Assembly: GCA_965153455.1 (NCBI GenBank)
Contig: OZ234501.1
Location: forward strand, 620,001 to 684,000
Reading direction: 5' to 3'
DNA length: 64,000 nt
Origin: Sphagnum compactum
Lineage: Eukaryota > Bryophyta > Sphagnopsida > Sphagnales
Shown piece by piece: positions 43,928 through 59,152 of the stretch (position 1 is the first letter of the stretch; each line of letters starts with the position of its first letter). The notes under the pieces were generated by a model. It searched no databases. It was not told the DNA's origin and was given only the letters and a program-made list of their open reading frames with translations. A program made the position numbers and the translations under genes.

Positions 43928-45629
43928 GTGAGTGGGAGTTCATTTCCAAGTGGTGGCATATAGCGAGTTTGCAACTTTTCCAAGTGAGTGGGAGGTGTGG
44001 AAGAGACTTCTTCAAAGTGTTGTAAAATCTCAAGTGTGGAAGAGTGTTTTCAAGTTGTTTAGAGTTTCAACGTTGAAGTTTGAGAAAGTGTGTGAAAGAG
44101 AGATTTTTCAAGTTGTTGAAAGCTTCAAGTTTTAAGTGTGTCAAAGAGAGTTCTTTGCTAATGTTACAAGTTTCAAGTCAAATTTCATATTTATGCAAGA
44201 AAAGTTTAAGTGTTTGAGGGTTTCTTGTAAAGGTTTTGTTTTTTTGTGACATATAGCAATTGAGTGGGAGAGATTTCAAGTGACGTTTTCAAACATTATC
44301 AAGTTTTTCAACTTGAAATTTTCCCACTTGCAACTCATATGAATAGAAAAACATAGAGTGTTTGTTTTAGCATTTATGTTCAACAAAATGTCATCCTTCC
44401 AAATGGAGCTTTGAAAGTCATGGAAAAGTTTGATGGTGGCAACTTTCACCTTTGGAAATTCAAGATGCGGATGATGCTTTCCAAGCATGGGCTTTGGAAG
44501 TTTGTTGATGGGAGTGCAATAATTTCCGATGATGAAGATCAAATCACGAATTATAACAAAAATGCGACCAAGGCATTTGCATTACTTTGTGAACATCTCA
44601 CGGATGCACAACTTGCACATGTTCAATATTGTGAAAATGTCAAAAGCGTTTAGAAGACACTTTGTGGTGTCCACGAAGCCAAGACTATCGGAAATAGGTT
44701 GTTTATTTGAAAGAGGTTCTTCACCATCAAAATGCAAGAAGGGGAAAACTTGCTTGCCCACATCAACATGGTGAAGGCACTTGCGGACCAATTACTTTCC
44801 ATTGAGGTGAAGATTGAAGATGAAGACATGTACATAATACTTCTCATGAGCATTCTCCCATCTTTTGATAACTTGGTCATGAGTTTGGAGTCCATGTCCA
44901 CCAAGGATGTTGACCTTCAATTCATCGTTGCTTGATTGCTTCATGAGGTTTTAAAATAAAAATAAAAATGAAAGTACGAAAAATGCTACATTGCTTAACA
45001 AAACTCATAACGCAAATGAAAAGCTTTGTTTTTATTGCAAGAAATCGAAACACTTTGTGAGGAATTGTTTGAAGAAGAAGAGTGATGAAAAAGAAAAGGC
45101 AAACTAAGCTTGTGAAGATAAAAAACAAATGTTTGTCGCTGCCTTGGGTGCTAATGATCATATAACGTACGATTGGATCATCGATTCGAGCGTAACATAA
45201 CACATGACATTCGAACGAGAGTGGTTCACCACTTACGAATCCATTGTTCCACAAAAGGTGTACATGGGGGATGACACCATTTTCGAGGCCATTGGCAAAG
45301 GGAGCATCAAGGCCACAATGCAAGTTAGAAGTAAAATGTTGCTTACAACCATCACTCAAGTTCTTCATGTTCCCAAAATGAAGAATAGTCTCATTTTCAT
45401 TAGCAAATTCATTTCAGAAGGCTTGAAAGTGGAGTTTGACAAGGATGATTGTAAGGTGAACAATGTCCATGGAACCATTGTGGCGGAAGCACGTAGAGAG
45501 AAGAACTTGTATCTTCTCAACGTCAATGTTCGAAAAGAGTGTGCAAATGTGACAAAGTCTTCGAATGAAGAACCTACGCTTTGGCACCAAAGACTCGACG
45601 ACCTCAACATGGCGAGTCTTCAGAAGTAA
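43928..45629 (+). pseudogene. Copia J, forward leader plus Gag and protease
   Basis: Forward copy of the main family with no LTR. The leader is 43928-44388. Gag starts ATGTCATCCTTCC near 44389 and has a stop soon after (QMEL stop). Recognisable blocks are FDGGNFHLWKFKMRMM, a zinc knuckle (CFYCKKSKHFVRNC, with one Gly replaced), a protease with DSS where intact copies have DSG, then VLHVPKMKNSL and the beginning of GAG-pre-integrase (LWHQRLDDLNMASLQK), where it ends at a stop. At least six stops make it non-functional. Confidence 0.88.
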
Positions 45630-45689
45630 CCCTAACCCTAAACCCTCAAAATTCATTCCTAAAGCCCCAAATCTTAACTTTAAAAATTG

Positions 45690-45845
45690 AATCTTAAAAT
45701 AATCAATAGCCATTGACAATACTCAATAGCCAAAACTAATAGCTAATAGCTTTAATAATAGTCTATAGCCATCAACAATAGTCAATAGTGGTTAGCCATA
45801 ACAATAGTCAATAGCAAAGTCAAATAGTGAATAGCCATAGCCAAC
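45690..45845. repeat. AATAGCC-type degenerate repeat
   Basis: Repeated AATAGTCAATAGCCAT-like words, about ten imperfect units. On the minus strand this reads GCTATTGACTATTGTT, resembling the larger array at 51951-52760. Confidence 0.75.
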
Positions 45846-48114
45846 ATCACCTTAGCCCCTAAGCCCGTATACCTAGCCCCCATAATATAGGCTAAAGGTG
45901 GGCAGCCCATATTGAAAACAAAAAAGCTGAATTTGGGGATCCCATCCTGTTTTCCCAATTTGGAGCCCTCTTGGTCTGCTATCCTGAGACTTTACTACGA
46001 ATAACACCAAAACAAGGGATGAGCAAAGAGTGGTGAAAGTGGGACCCAAACAGGGTACCACTTTACGGATAACTTTATTGTCAATGTAATTTCCATTGAA
46101 GGACTTTAGCAATGTGCACAAGACCTTGTTGATATCACTAGATACACACAAAAATGTCATACCAGAGGAAAAAATTCCTCTCCCTTGGAGTCTAACAAGA
46201 ACCTGCACACCTTGTCAGCAATGAGTCTCTTCCAATTCAAAGTGATCTTGCCATTGATATTGCACACATTTTCCTTTGAATCCTATTCTTGCAATGACAA
46301 CAAAAAACCCAAAGCACATAATTCACACCCTTTTAATATGGCTGTGACAGAATATGGAAGGATGTTTGTATTCCTTTACCCTAAATTGTGTTAGTCCAAG
46401 GACCGTCGTATCTTCACATTAGAAGCATGTCTAACATAGGCTTAAACTCAAAATAATAGAAGTTCCTTTTCCTAGTCAAATTAGTGTTGTGCCTTACTTC
46501 CAATTCTACACTGAATGCAAAAGCATACGCTAAAATCTTCTTTGGAGGAACACACCTTGATGATTTACACAGGAATAGATCTCAGCAACTTCCAGCAGAT
46601 TGATCAATCATTGGCATTTCAATGTCAACTAGTCTGCTTACCTAAAGAAATGCTTGCAAAATGCAATGCACTCCTAATTTTAACAATGATTTGTTTTAGC
46701 ACGGTATGATCTCCACACACCATTTGGTGTGCACCAAATGTGTACATAGAACTACAAAGTCAATGCTAGAACTACTCCACGAAACTGATATGAGAACTGC
46801 TAAACACTAGCAAAAGCATTCAGCAAATCACAAAGGTCAATCGATTTGGCTCCATGTTGTAGGATAGTTATAACTAATATCCTTGCCCATGTTTCATGTG
46901 ACCTATATAATGTTGCTGTTCTTTTCAAGGGGCTCAGATTACAAGCTTCAGAGATAGGCAAAGAGAGAAAAATATATATTGCTTCGAAGATGGAGGGCAA
47001 GCTGAGACAACACCTGAGCCAGTGACCTAACAGACTTTTCAACATATCAGTTAGGAGCTCGTTAAAGCAACGCGACACAGCCACTGTTAGCCAGAATATT
47101 TGTCAATGTCGATAGGCTGCTCCACAACAAGATTGAGGAAAAATCGCGTTCATCTCATTCAGACATCCTTCTCTGTTTTTTACTACTTAAGTGTAGAAAC
47201 TTTGATAATTTCCATAAGCCTAAAACTCTGCCAATTTAAAAAAGTCACAAAACCCGTGAATTTTTGCACTTTTTCTTGAATTTTGCACCAATATAAATCA
47301 CTGGTAAGGATGCAATTGCAAACTTTGAATGATTAACTATGAAAACTTAATGATCTTCAAAACCCATATTGGGCACAAATGCAGGAGTCTTGGAGTTAGT
47401 GACAACCCCAATATCCTTTATTTTAATGCATTATCACTAGATGAAACTGCTGTTCATACACTTTTAGTCCATAGGAGTAATACATTTCATCTTCTGACTT
47501 ATGTGTACACATGAATAATGACCATATACACTCATAATAGCATGAAACAATCAACAACAATAAGCAGAACATATGAAGTTAGAGAGTAGGTTCATAGAGA
47601 AAAAGAGATTTAAGCACAAGAATGAAGTACCATCAAGACCACAACAAGTACAAGCCATCAAGTAGAGGTGCTCAACTTTGATTGGCAAGGAAAACAAGCA
47701 CTGAACCATCCAGAATAACTACTACACTCAAGCCCATCACACTCAAAGCAAGACCATATACAAGCTGGAAGTGCCTGCAGAAGTACTTCAATTGATAGTA
47801 AGGTGGATACACCCATTGAATGACCCACAAGTTCTGAAGCCTTGAAAGAAGATAAAAATTGTAATATCCTAGAATTCAAGCATCTGGATGTAAAGATGCG
47901 ACAGTTGCAACAGACTTATCCAAGAGACCATGATATAAATTCAGATGGAAAGTAGCTGTAGGCAACGGTAATGGAAAAGCTGCACAACTTGAGCATGCAA
48001 TACAGGCAGTTGCATACTGATGGAAACATGTAAACCCTGTTTTTGTCCAAACCTTATCCAAATTTTCAATCCTCATTCATGCCTGCTACTTAAATGAAGC
48101 ACTGCTTGTATGGT
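45846..48114. other. Downstream flank of the bZIP gene; no other gene seen
   Basis: No convincing coding frame. The part nearest 48114 should hold the bZIP 3' untranslated region, possibly with introns, but I cannot define a polyadenylation site. Confidence 0.45.
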
Positions 48115-48219
48115 TCACTGCATTATGTGCACTTCTATAAAGCTGCTGGAGAGGTGGAGAATGTCATGCTGCAAAAACTCTGAGTCAATTTGCTGTTGGT
48201 TATCAAGCCCCATCTGTGC
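48115..48219 (-). other. In-frame continuation after the bZIP stop
   Basis: After TAG at 48222-48220 the same frame stays open for 34 codons (starting AQMGLDNQQQIDSEF) to TGA at 48117-48115. It is Gln-containing like family C-termini, so it may be former coding sequence now in the 3' untranslated region. Confidence 0.5.
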
Positions 48220-50978
<2,759 letters not shown>

Positions 50979-51545
50979 CTGGTTCTTTTGAACGATGCCA
51001 CGCCGTGCACCCCTCTATTGCCTCGCAGACTGGGCTAAAACCCCTGCTCAGAACACTATGTCACATACACCGATGCCATCTTGCACTTCCGACACGGCTT
51101 GTTGCTCGGAAGTAATCGACAGATTTTATGACCGCCTAAACTGCTTCCAAGTTACTGGCCAGTAGCATCCACATTACCACACATACTTTTGCGATCTATT
51201 CCCGGAATCGTGCCACAATGTGAGGAACCAGGACTGAAACCTCTTGCGGAACGCAAACCCTATCAACAGACTATCGACTTCTCAACGCAGCGACTTGGAA
51301 GCAAACACAAACCCCTGTCTGAAACGTGGATCAAGGAACTCGACGGGCGTTCGAGCCAAAAGTTTATATGGTGAAAGCCGAAAGAAAATCGCAGGTAGCC
51401 TCCGTCGGACAAAAACTCCTCGGATCAATCAGCACAAATGGTTTAGAAGAACCAGAAGCTTCCCCAAAAGCGGGCTTCCACACGCCAGTGTGCAGCGACC
51501 GCGTAAAGTATCATCCGGGCAGGGTACATACCAATTTTGCATATA
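50979..51545 (-). promoter_or_regulatory. bZIP 5' untranslated region and proximal upstream sequence
   Basis: This stretch is less AT-rich than the DNA beyond 51560. No clear TATA box is seen. Short plus-strand frames here show no family resemblance and are taken as non-coding. Confidence 0.45.
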
Positions 51546-51950
51546 ATAGTGACTGGTTCCAATGAATTTTTTTTTCAATTTTCTGATGTTGCATCATTGG
51601 CTAACCTGCCAAGAGGGATTAAATATTAAATGTCGATAGGTTTTTAGTGTAGGGTGGGGGCATTCTCAAAATAAGGGGCCTAGGACGAGGCGATAGCTGA
51701 GTCTGGCCCAGTATTTTGAGAATGTGTAGCACCCATGGGCTTTACCTATTGCAAAGACAAGGTAAAATTCATCATGAACCAAACCTATGTAGATCACAAG
51801 TTGTATGATGGGAGTTTTTATGCCTACTCCTCAATAGTGGGAGGGTTCTTACACTTATAAGTAAGCATAATATCCTTTCCAATTTTTAGGAGGGGAATTC
51901 ATGGATATAAGGTGCTTTTCATATTGTATTAAAAAAAAATTGAGTGTTTT

Positions 51951-52760
51951 ACGAATTTATCTAAATAAATTTTAAAAACTAGTTAACAAAAATTTAATCT
52001 TATAGATTATTTTATCGTAAATTATTGTTGGTTATTATATCATAAGCTATTGTTAATTATTTTAATCCATTTTATTATATGATATTGTTGGTTATTTTAT
52101 TGCAAATTATTTTGAACTATTATATCGTAAATTATTGTTGATTATTTTAGACCATTTTATATAGGCTATTGTTGTTTATTCTAAGTTATTCTAAATAACT
52201 TTAACATAAGTTATTTTTGGTTATTTTATCATAGGTTATTGTTGTTTATTTTATTGTAAGTTATTATTGATTATTTTAAACAATTTTTTCATAGGCTTTT
52301 TTGGTTATTTTATTGTAAGTTATTGTTGTTTATTCTATCGTAAACTATTGTTGTTTATTTTAGGTCATTTACCATAGGTTATTTTTTGTTATTCTATCGT
52401 AAGCTATTGTTGTTTGTTTTATTATAAACTATCATTTGGCTATTTAAAACAATTTTACTATAATTTTTTTAATATTTTAATATTGATTATTTTATCATAA
52501 GTTATTGTTGTTTATTTTAAGCCATTTTACAATAGGTTATTTTTTATGATTCTATCGTGAGTTATTTTTAGTTATTCCAGGTCATTTTATTATAGGCTAG
52601 GTTATTATATCATAGGCTATTATTGGTTATTTTAATTTATTTCACCATAAGCTATTGTGGGTTATCCTAGGTTATTTACCTTAAATTATTATTGATTATT
52701 TTATCGTAGGCTATTATTGCATATTTAGGTTATTATTGATAATTTTACACTATTTTATCA
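51951..52760. repeat. Degenerate TTATTGTTGGTTATTTTATC array (about 0.8 kb)
   Basis: Irregular tandem repetition of TTATTGTTGGTTATTTTATC plus GTAAGC-like words, with about 25-30 units of variable spacing. It is probably a decayed satellite or minisatellite. It shares the GCTATTGTTGTTTATT core with the minus strand of 45690-45845. Confidence 0.8.
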
Positions 52761-53202
52761 CATATTAGTATTGGTTATTGTTAAGGGTTTTTCTTTTTCT
52801 TTTAAAATTAAGGATTTCTTCTCTTCTTAGTAATTTAATTATAGTTTTAAATAAAATCAACAAGTGAATTTCTTCAAATCCATGTATTGTGGAAATAAAA
52901 AACACAAAGATATAAATTTTCCTCACAAATGCAAAACAAAACTAAAATCAATCTTCTATGGAAAATTGAAAATAAAATCTCAAAATTCAAAGTAAACCGA
53001 TTGATAAACCAAAAATAAAAGCAAATAAATGATCTCAAAGATTAAAGAATAAAGATGTTCCAAAAAAAAGTTGTTTCATTATCCTCCAATCTTCTTATTT
53101 ATACCAATTATAGCATTGTTTCAAGTTAAACAGTCATTAGCTAATATAATAGTCATAAATCTTAATTTAAATTATAGCAATTATTGGCCACATGTTCAAA
53201 AC

Positions 53203-53270
53203 AACCGATTATTGTCAATAATCGGTTACCGATTCTTGTCAATAATCGGTTACCGATTGTTAATTCACCG
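53203..53270. repeat. AACCGATTATTG hairpin and short repeats
   Basis: AACCGATTATTG, T, CAATAATCGGTT (53203-53227) is a perfect 12-bp stem with a one-base loop. TTGTCAATAATCGGTTACCGATT is then repeated directly, with further CCGGTTA words to 53330. Confidence 0.88.
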
Positions 53271-54785
53271 GTTACCCTAACACTTATTACCAGTTATTTT
53301 AACGGACCGGTTAACTTATGTGTTATCTAGTAATAACTACACTAATTCTCAAAATCATATTGCTTCACTAGTTACCAGTTGGTAATAACCGATTATTATG
53401 TACATATTAAAAAATTGGGTTAACATTGCCCCCCCCCCCTTGAAAACTAGATTTCATCCTCGTAATTAATCACTTATAACTACCGATTCTACCCATGCAG
53501 CCAATCATTAACAATTGTTCACCTATGGTATCAACAGGTTCAGCTAAAGGAACAAGTTCAAACCCTAATCTCTCAGCAACATGTGTCCTTCAGTACTACA
53601 TCTAGAGTTTTAAAAACCTTAGAAGCATGTGTGACAATGTCAATCAAGGTAACCTCTGCACCTACCCCAACCTCTAATATAGCCAATGGAACAAATTTAA
53701 GAGTAACAGGTTTTTCGAATTCTTCTACCTAAATACTAACAACTACAAACATGTACTTCCACAAATTCTATGGGCAAAAACAAATTATAAGGAACAATGG
53801 CAAGCTCTACTCCTCCTCTCATTGACTCTGGTTCCTCAATGGTAGTGATAACAAGTTCATTTCGAAAACTCATAGCTATAGTTGTTGCTTACACATGTGA
53901 AAACTTTTGGGAAACAGTAACAGGTACTTCAACCAGTTTGCCAGTAATTAGATCATACATGTACCTTTCGAATTGTAAGTATTATGCAATTAATTCATTC
54001 AAGTAAGCCTCCTCATCTGCACGAACGATCTCCAAACTATCTTGGATCTATTTTTCCATAATCTTTTGTATAGTTTGCCACCATTCCTTCCATTTCGGGT
54101 TTTTGTTTGCTAATGTTTTGTTATGCACCTTAAGCAAGTCATTGTCCAAAAGCAATTCCTCAAATTCCTTCTATCGGTTATATGTATGGGGTAGTTTGAG
54201 AAACTTTACCTGATGTTTAATGAAATGTCTCCAATTTGCCTTTCAATTCTTGAATATGTACCCGAAGCTCATGGGTACAATTCTCCATGTTAATGTTGAC
54301 CTTCGTCAATTGCTCTCGTTATTGTAAATAGGTGTTCTCTAACTCTAAAAGGTTTTTCTCTCATTGCACACTAGTAACTTCCATCTTACCAAAATCTTTT
54401 GTTAATCGGTCAAAGTCAATCTATAAAGCCTTAAAGTCATGATGGGTTTTTAAATCAACCTGGTTCAACTCATTTGTACTCCTACTATAGAGCTTCAACC
54501 TTCTTGATTACCTTTTCAGCTTCAACACCTTTGGCAACCATGTGTTTGTTCTTTGTCTACAATTTGAAAAACTAGGTTTTCACAATAGCCAAATCCTTGT
54601 CCCTATTCTACAACGTTTATTTGTGATTAACCAATTTTAGGCAATGGGCCTGTAGCTGGTTGTTAGGTCCTCTAATAGGCTTTTAATAAAATTATATCTA
54701 GTCCTCAAATTAGTTAAATTGTCTACTGTCTAAGGCCAATTCTGGGCAACTAGGGCTATTTGTTCAAAGAAAAGTGTAACCTATT
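53271..54785. other. Decayed, probably retroelement-derived; no intact gene
   Basis: AT-rich. On the minus strand, short Glu/Lys/Leu-rich stretches around 54100-54500 (KMEVTSVQ, ELRVHIQELKGKLE) look like a broken coiled coil, similar in style to the forward region 60900-61320. A poly-C run lies near 53431-53441. Confidence 0.4.
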
Positions 54786-55249
54786 TCAGGCTTTTGTACT
54801 AAACTTTTGATTCCATGCCCTTGGAGATTGTTTCAAACCATACAAGGACTTGTGAAGCTTACACACAAGATGTTCACCTCCTTGGTGCACGAACCCTTGA
54901 GGTTGCTCCATGTAAATATCTTCCTCAAGCTCGCCATTGAGAAATGTAGTTTTCACGTTCATTTGATGGATCTCCATGTCTACCAAGGCTGCCAATGCAA
55001 GGATACAACGAATAGATGTAAACTTTGTGACTGGCGCAAGAGTTTCATTGTAATCCACTCCGTAGTTTTGGGTAAAACCTCTTGCCACTAATCTGGCCTT
55101 GTAGCGTTCCACCTCCCCATTTGCACCTTGTTTGATTTTGAATACCCATTTGCAAGAAACGGGTTTCCTACCAACGGGAAGTGGTACCAAAGTCCATGTG
55201 TTGTTTGTCATGAGGGAATCATATTCTTCTTACATCGCACACTCCCACT
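54786..55249 (-). pseudogene. Copia reverse transcriptase fragment K
   Basis: Minus-strand piece of the main family: NTWTLVPLPVGRKPVSCKWVFKI through MNVKTTFLNGELEEDIYMEQ to YGLKQSPRAWNQK, with no frameshift over 141 residues. It is joined on the left to unrelated DNA and on the right, within CACTCCCACTT, to the element end at 55250. It is quite similar to copy A, so it was displaced recently. Confidence 0.88.
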
Positions 55250-55394
55250 TTCCTAGTCCCATCCTGGAGCCTCAACATGCCCCTCTACCCCTTTGTTGAT
55301 GGCTGGGAGCGTGCCCCGAGTTCTCACAATTCTGATGTTTAAGTAACTTGGACCCATCTTGGGTCTAACTAGGAACTCGGGAGCACGTCAAAAA
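55250..55394. repeat. End fragment related to the 20-kb block terminus
   Basis: About 145 bp matching 41500-41639 in order: CTCTACCCCTTT, GGGAGCGTGCC, then GGAACTCGGGAGCACGTCA at the end. It adjoins a Copia reverse transcriptase fragment, as at 41640. Confidence 0.65.
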
Positions 55395-57299
55395 GTTTCA
55401 AGTAAATGTTGCTTAAAAGTATCAAAAGGTATAACCATCTAAACATGTAATACAAATATTGGCTTGGCATAATGATCATATTGAACAAGTAGTACAAATA
55501 CTGGTGCAAAAGGTACAAATACTTATTAGGAAATGGAGATAAAACAATAAACATATGGGCAAGTTAATAGCTATAAACAAATTGAGATGACAGAGTAAGC
55601 AATTCGGTATGACAATATAGGAAAAATTGGTATGGTAGTAGATTGTTATGTCAACATAATGTAGTTGATTTGTGGCAAATCGATTTGCTAGATAGTTAAG
55701 CAGTTATAACCATTTTGTGGAAAGTATAAAAGGACATCTCTACTGACTTATGGGGGGGTTTGAATGCTTATTGTCACTATGTTATTGTTGTTTTGTTATG
55801 AAATAGTAGGTAAGGAAATTATGAGAAAAGGAAGGGAGCAAAACATTGTAGAACTTCATGGTTTATGGAGATATAAAAAATGTTCTTTCTTTCCTTCTTG
55901 GTGCTTGAGTATTGTATGTGGAACTAATTGAATGAATTCCCATACTTATAATGGATTGAATCTTGTCCTAGTTAAAGTGTTTACATGGTACTCATTCTAA
56001 TGGAGTAGGATAAGGACTTTATAATGATATAAAGGCAATTGGTTTATTGATGGAAAATTATAATTAACACCTACAAAATTATATCACTAACATTTGGTGA
56101 CCATGCTAGGGATAATTCAATTTGTGGCTAGAGAAATTGGAGGATTAGGATGTATTTTTCCAAATTCATGTGAGATCTTTCCGCATTACGATTAAGTTAA
56201 TGGAAATTGAAGAAAGGAAAGTGGAAATAGATGAAATTGATTTGGGATTTTGCTTAATACATGTTCTTTATAGGGTATTATTACCTTGTGGATACAGAGA
56301 TTTGATGGGTGCTTATAAAATTGAAACATAGTAAAATGAATAAGATGACTATTTTGGGGGCTAAACAAGTATTAGTTTGTCCAAATCTATTCACTTATTA
56401 TGAACAAAACATGGCAAAATCAATGGTACTTTTGGATTATTATAATAATGTGTATGAAGGACATTATGAAAAATGGTAGATAGTGACTCTTGTTGAAAGA
56501 GAAGATGAATGGATGAAAGAGATTATAATCATAAAATAAGCTAAACAAAGATTTAGAATAAATTGTAGTTATGGTTGGAATTTCCAAAATTATTTACATA
56601 CACCAAAGAATGCACCAAAATTGGATGAGTGGGGTAATTTTAAAGAGAAATTTAAAACATTACTAGAAAACATACAAGAAATAATTATTAAAAAAAAATG
56701 GTGGTGTTGAGGTGTGGTGTATACAACATAGGTCATTGATTGTTGATGCTACATAATTGACAAAATATAGAAGATGGTTACCGGTAATTATATGTATAAT
56801 CACACTAATTCCTATAAAGAAAGTTCTTGCATTGTATCATTCAATTTAGTTCTTGGACACAAGAGAATTTACTAGACCCAACATTAATGCATTAATAGAA
56901 AAATGGATACCAAGTGATATGTCTACGAGTTTTGAATATGTCATGAGAACAAAAGGGAGTGAGGAGTACATATCTAAAATAATTGAATCAAAAGAATTTT
57001 GGTCTACAATCATGATTCCATAATTATATGGGAATTAACAATTGGGAGTAATAGTACAAATGGTTATAGAAAAGAAACGTGAATTTCTATTTGGAACCTA
57101 TGTCAGATAGAGATAGAAAAAAAGAAGAGAACAATAGATTAAAAGACTGGAGAAGAGATGATCAAAAGGAAGCTAGAGAGGCTGCTATTGCAACCCAATA
57201 ATCTATTACACATAATAGATGGAAGGGTTTTGGCATGATATTTAATTCACCAATAGCATATCAAGTACTACAACTTGTAAAAGAAGAAGATTATGGTGG
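55395..57299. other. AT-rich, decayed coding remnants
   Basis: No intact gene. Forward protein-like stretches broken by stops occur at 56380-56700 (ANQVLVCPNLF-like, WMKEI and FKEKFKTLLENIQEII) and 56850-57000 (NINALIEKWIPSDMS). They are probably the upstream part of the gypsy Gag relic that follows. Confidence 0.4.
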
Positions 57300-57867
57300 C
57301 TCAAACTGATGTTGAGGAAGTAAACAAATCAACGAGTGATGGGACTCGACAATCTATGCAAACAAGTTCACCGAAAGTTGATCATGAATATTAAGAACCA
57401 ATTGAAAAATTGAATACATTATTATTGAATACACTAGAGAATATTGTTAATGCGTTTGGAACAATCGACTAGGTGACATAAGAAGGGTGGCCTCAAATAT
57501 TAAAAAGGCAAGCTGAAAGAAAATCAACAAAAATTTGGAGCGATGGTGGAAGTAATAACCAACCACTCGAGAAAAATTATTCAGAACAACTTTGAGTCAT
57601 GATTTGGCTAATACAAAACCTTTGTCAACTCAACAAACAACTATTGCAACGGTGATGAACGTGAATCCACTCATGGCTGTCATACATGTTAATGTTTTGC
57701 GCATTTAGCTACCAAAGTATCATGATAATGATGATCCGTTATACATATTCGATAATTAACTAAAGTCGATGTGACTAATGGAAAAGATACAAATGATCAC
57801 AAACTACAATATTTTCCAAATTTTCTTAAAGGGAGGGTTGCAAATTGGTTTGCTAAGTATGAGATGG
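57300..57867 (+). pseudogene. Ty3/gypsy M Gag relic
   Basis: Forward retrotransposon capsid with stops. The conserved stretch near 57715-57860 reads KYHDNDDPLYIFD and, after frame correction, YFPNFLKG then VANWFAKYEM. It is interrupted at 57868 by Copia L. Confidence 0.65.
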
Positions 57868-57868
57868 C

Positions 57869-58168
57869 TCATTGGATGTTGCAAAGTGTCTTCCATGCCT
57901 CCGCGGGTCCCTTGCACCTCTTGATGTGGTGAAGTTGACTGTCCACCAAGTTGATGCCAATGGTGGACATGGCCTTCTTCGCACGCCGTTGGTACTCCTT
58001 GATGACTTTAGGGTCCGCATCGGATGGTGGAGCCTCCTCGAACCCGTCCACAATCTCCCAAAGGTCCATGGAGGCCAACACCATCTCCATCTTGAATTTC
58101 CAAAGGTTGAAGTTCTCCCCATTGAACTTGTCAATGACTTTAGCGCTCTCTCCCTCAAACGATGCCAT
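57869..58168 (-). pseudogene. Copia L Gag N-terminus (different Copia family)
   Basis: Minus-strand frame from the ATG at 58168 (MASFEGESAKVIDKFNGENF...). It has the UBN2-type Gag pattern NFNLWKFKMEMVL and AWKTLCNIQ but only moderate similarity to copy A Gag. It is cut at 57869, so only about 100 residues remain. Confidence 0.85.
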
Positions 58169-58764
58169 TTTGCACTCAAATCCGACCTCTCTACCCACTT
58201 ATGCACTCAACCAAATTTAATGAGCACTTTTACATGCAATTGCCTCAATTCACTCTCAAATGTGCTTCAATCACTCAAATGCACACGAATGCACTTCATA
58301 AACACACTCTAGCCCCTAGAAGGCTCAATTGTGTACGAATGCACCTCCAATCACAAAATTTAGCCCTTAATGGCTCCCACTTGCATCAATGCCTCCTCAA
58401 ACACTCAAAATGCACTCAACCAACTCAAATCAAGTGCTCTATGAATCAAATGTGCACAAATACACCTCAATGACTCAAATCAAGACTTACAATGTTGGAA
58501 TGTGCACACATACACATCCAATTCTTCCAAATACCTCCAAAGAGCACCAATCAAGCACTTGTGCACCTCTAAGCTCCAAATGGCCTCTAAAACCTCAAAG
58601 CTTCTCCAAGGCTCCAAAACTCCTCCAAGGCTCTAAAAGCACCTCCAAAACCCTCAAAAGTGCAAACTTGCACATCCAACACACACAAACCCTCGAGATC
58701 TCTCTCAATGCATAGAAGCAATCAAACCTTTAATCATGCAACTCGCATGTGTGGGCCCATAACG
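58169..58764 (-). other. Leader of Copia L
   Basis: Low-complexity leader rich in CACTCAAATGCAC and CTCCAAAGC words, quite unlike the leader of copies A-F. It ends in a primer-binding site with one mismatch (58751-58764, GTGGGCCCATAACG). Confidence 0.7.
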
Positions 58765-59152
58765 TATTGGAAATTACAAAGGTTATATGCTTCAAATGAT
58801 ACAATCATATAACTATGGCTTGTAATATCAAACAAGGCTTGAAGCTTCTATGTGCACTCAAAAACCATAAAAGAGAGAATGAAATACTCCTCAAAACCAA
58901 ACCCTTATATACTATCTACTAACCCTAAAGTAGCCGCCACTTAACCCTAACCTAGCCGCCACCAAACCCTAACCCTACCCGTCATCAAGCCCTAATCCTA
59001 GTCGCCGCCAAACCCTAACCCTAGCCGTCACCAAGCCCTAACCCTAGCTGTCACCAAGCCCTCTCAAATCTACCTATGTCTTTGATTGCTTGCAACACTT
59101 ATCTACCACATTGTTTCTACTATTTACCATACCATTATCTATGTTTCTAACA
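58765..59152 (-). repeat. 5' LTR of Copia L (388 bp)
   Basis: It begins TATTGGAAATTACAAAGG (plus) and ends TTTCTAACA. It shares with the main family the AAGCTTCTATGTGCACTC segment, TATATACTATCT and the AGCCGCC/CCCTAA array, but the outer 100 bp (plus right side) are different. No 3' LTR is seen. Confidence 0.8.
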
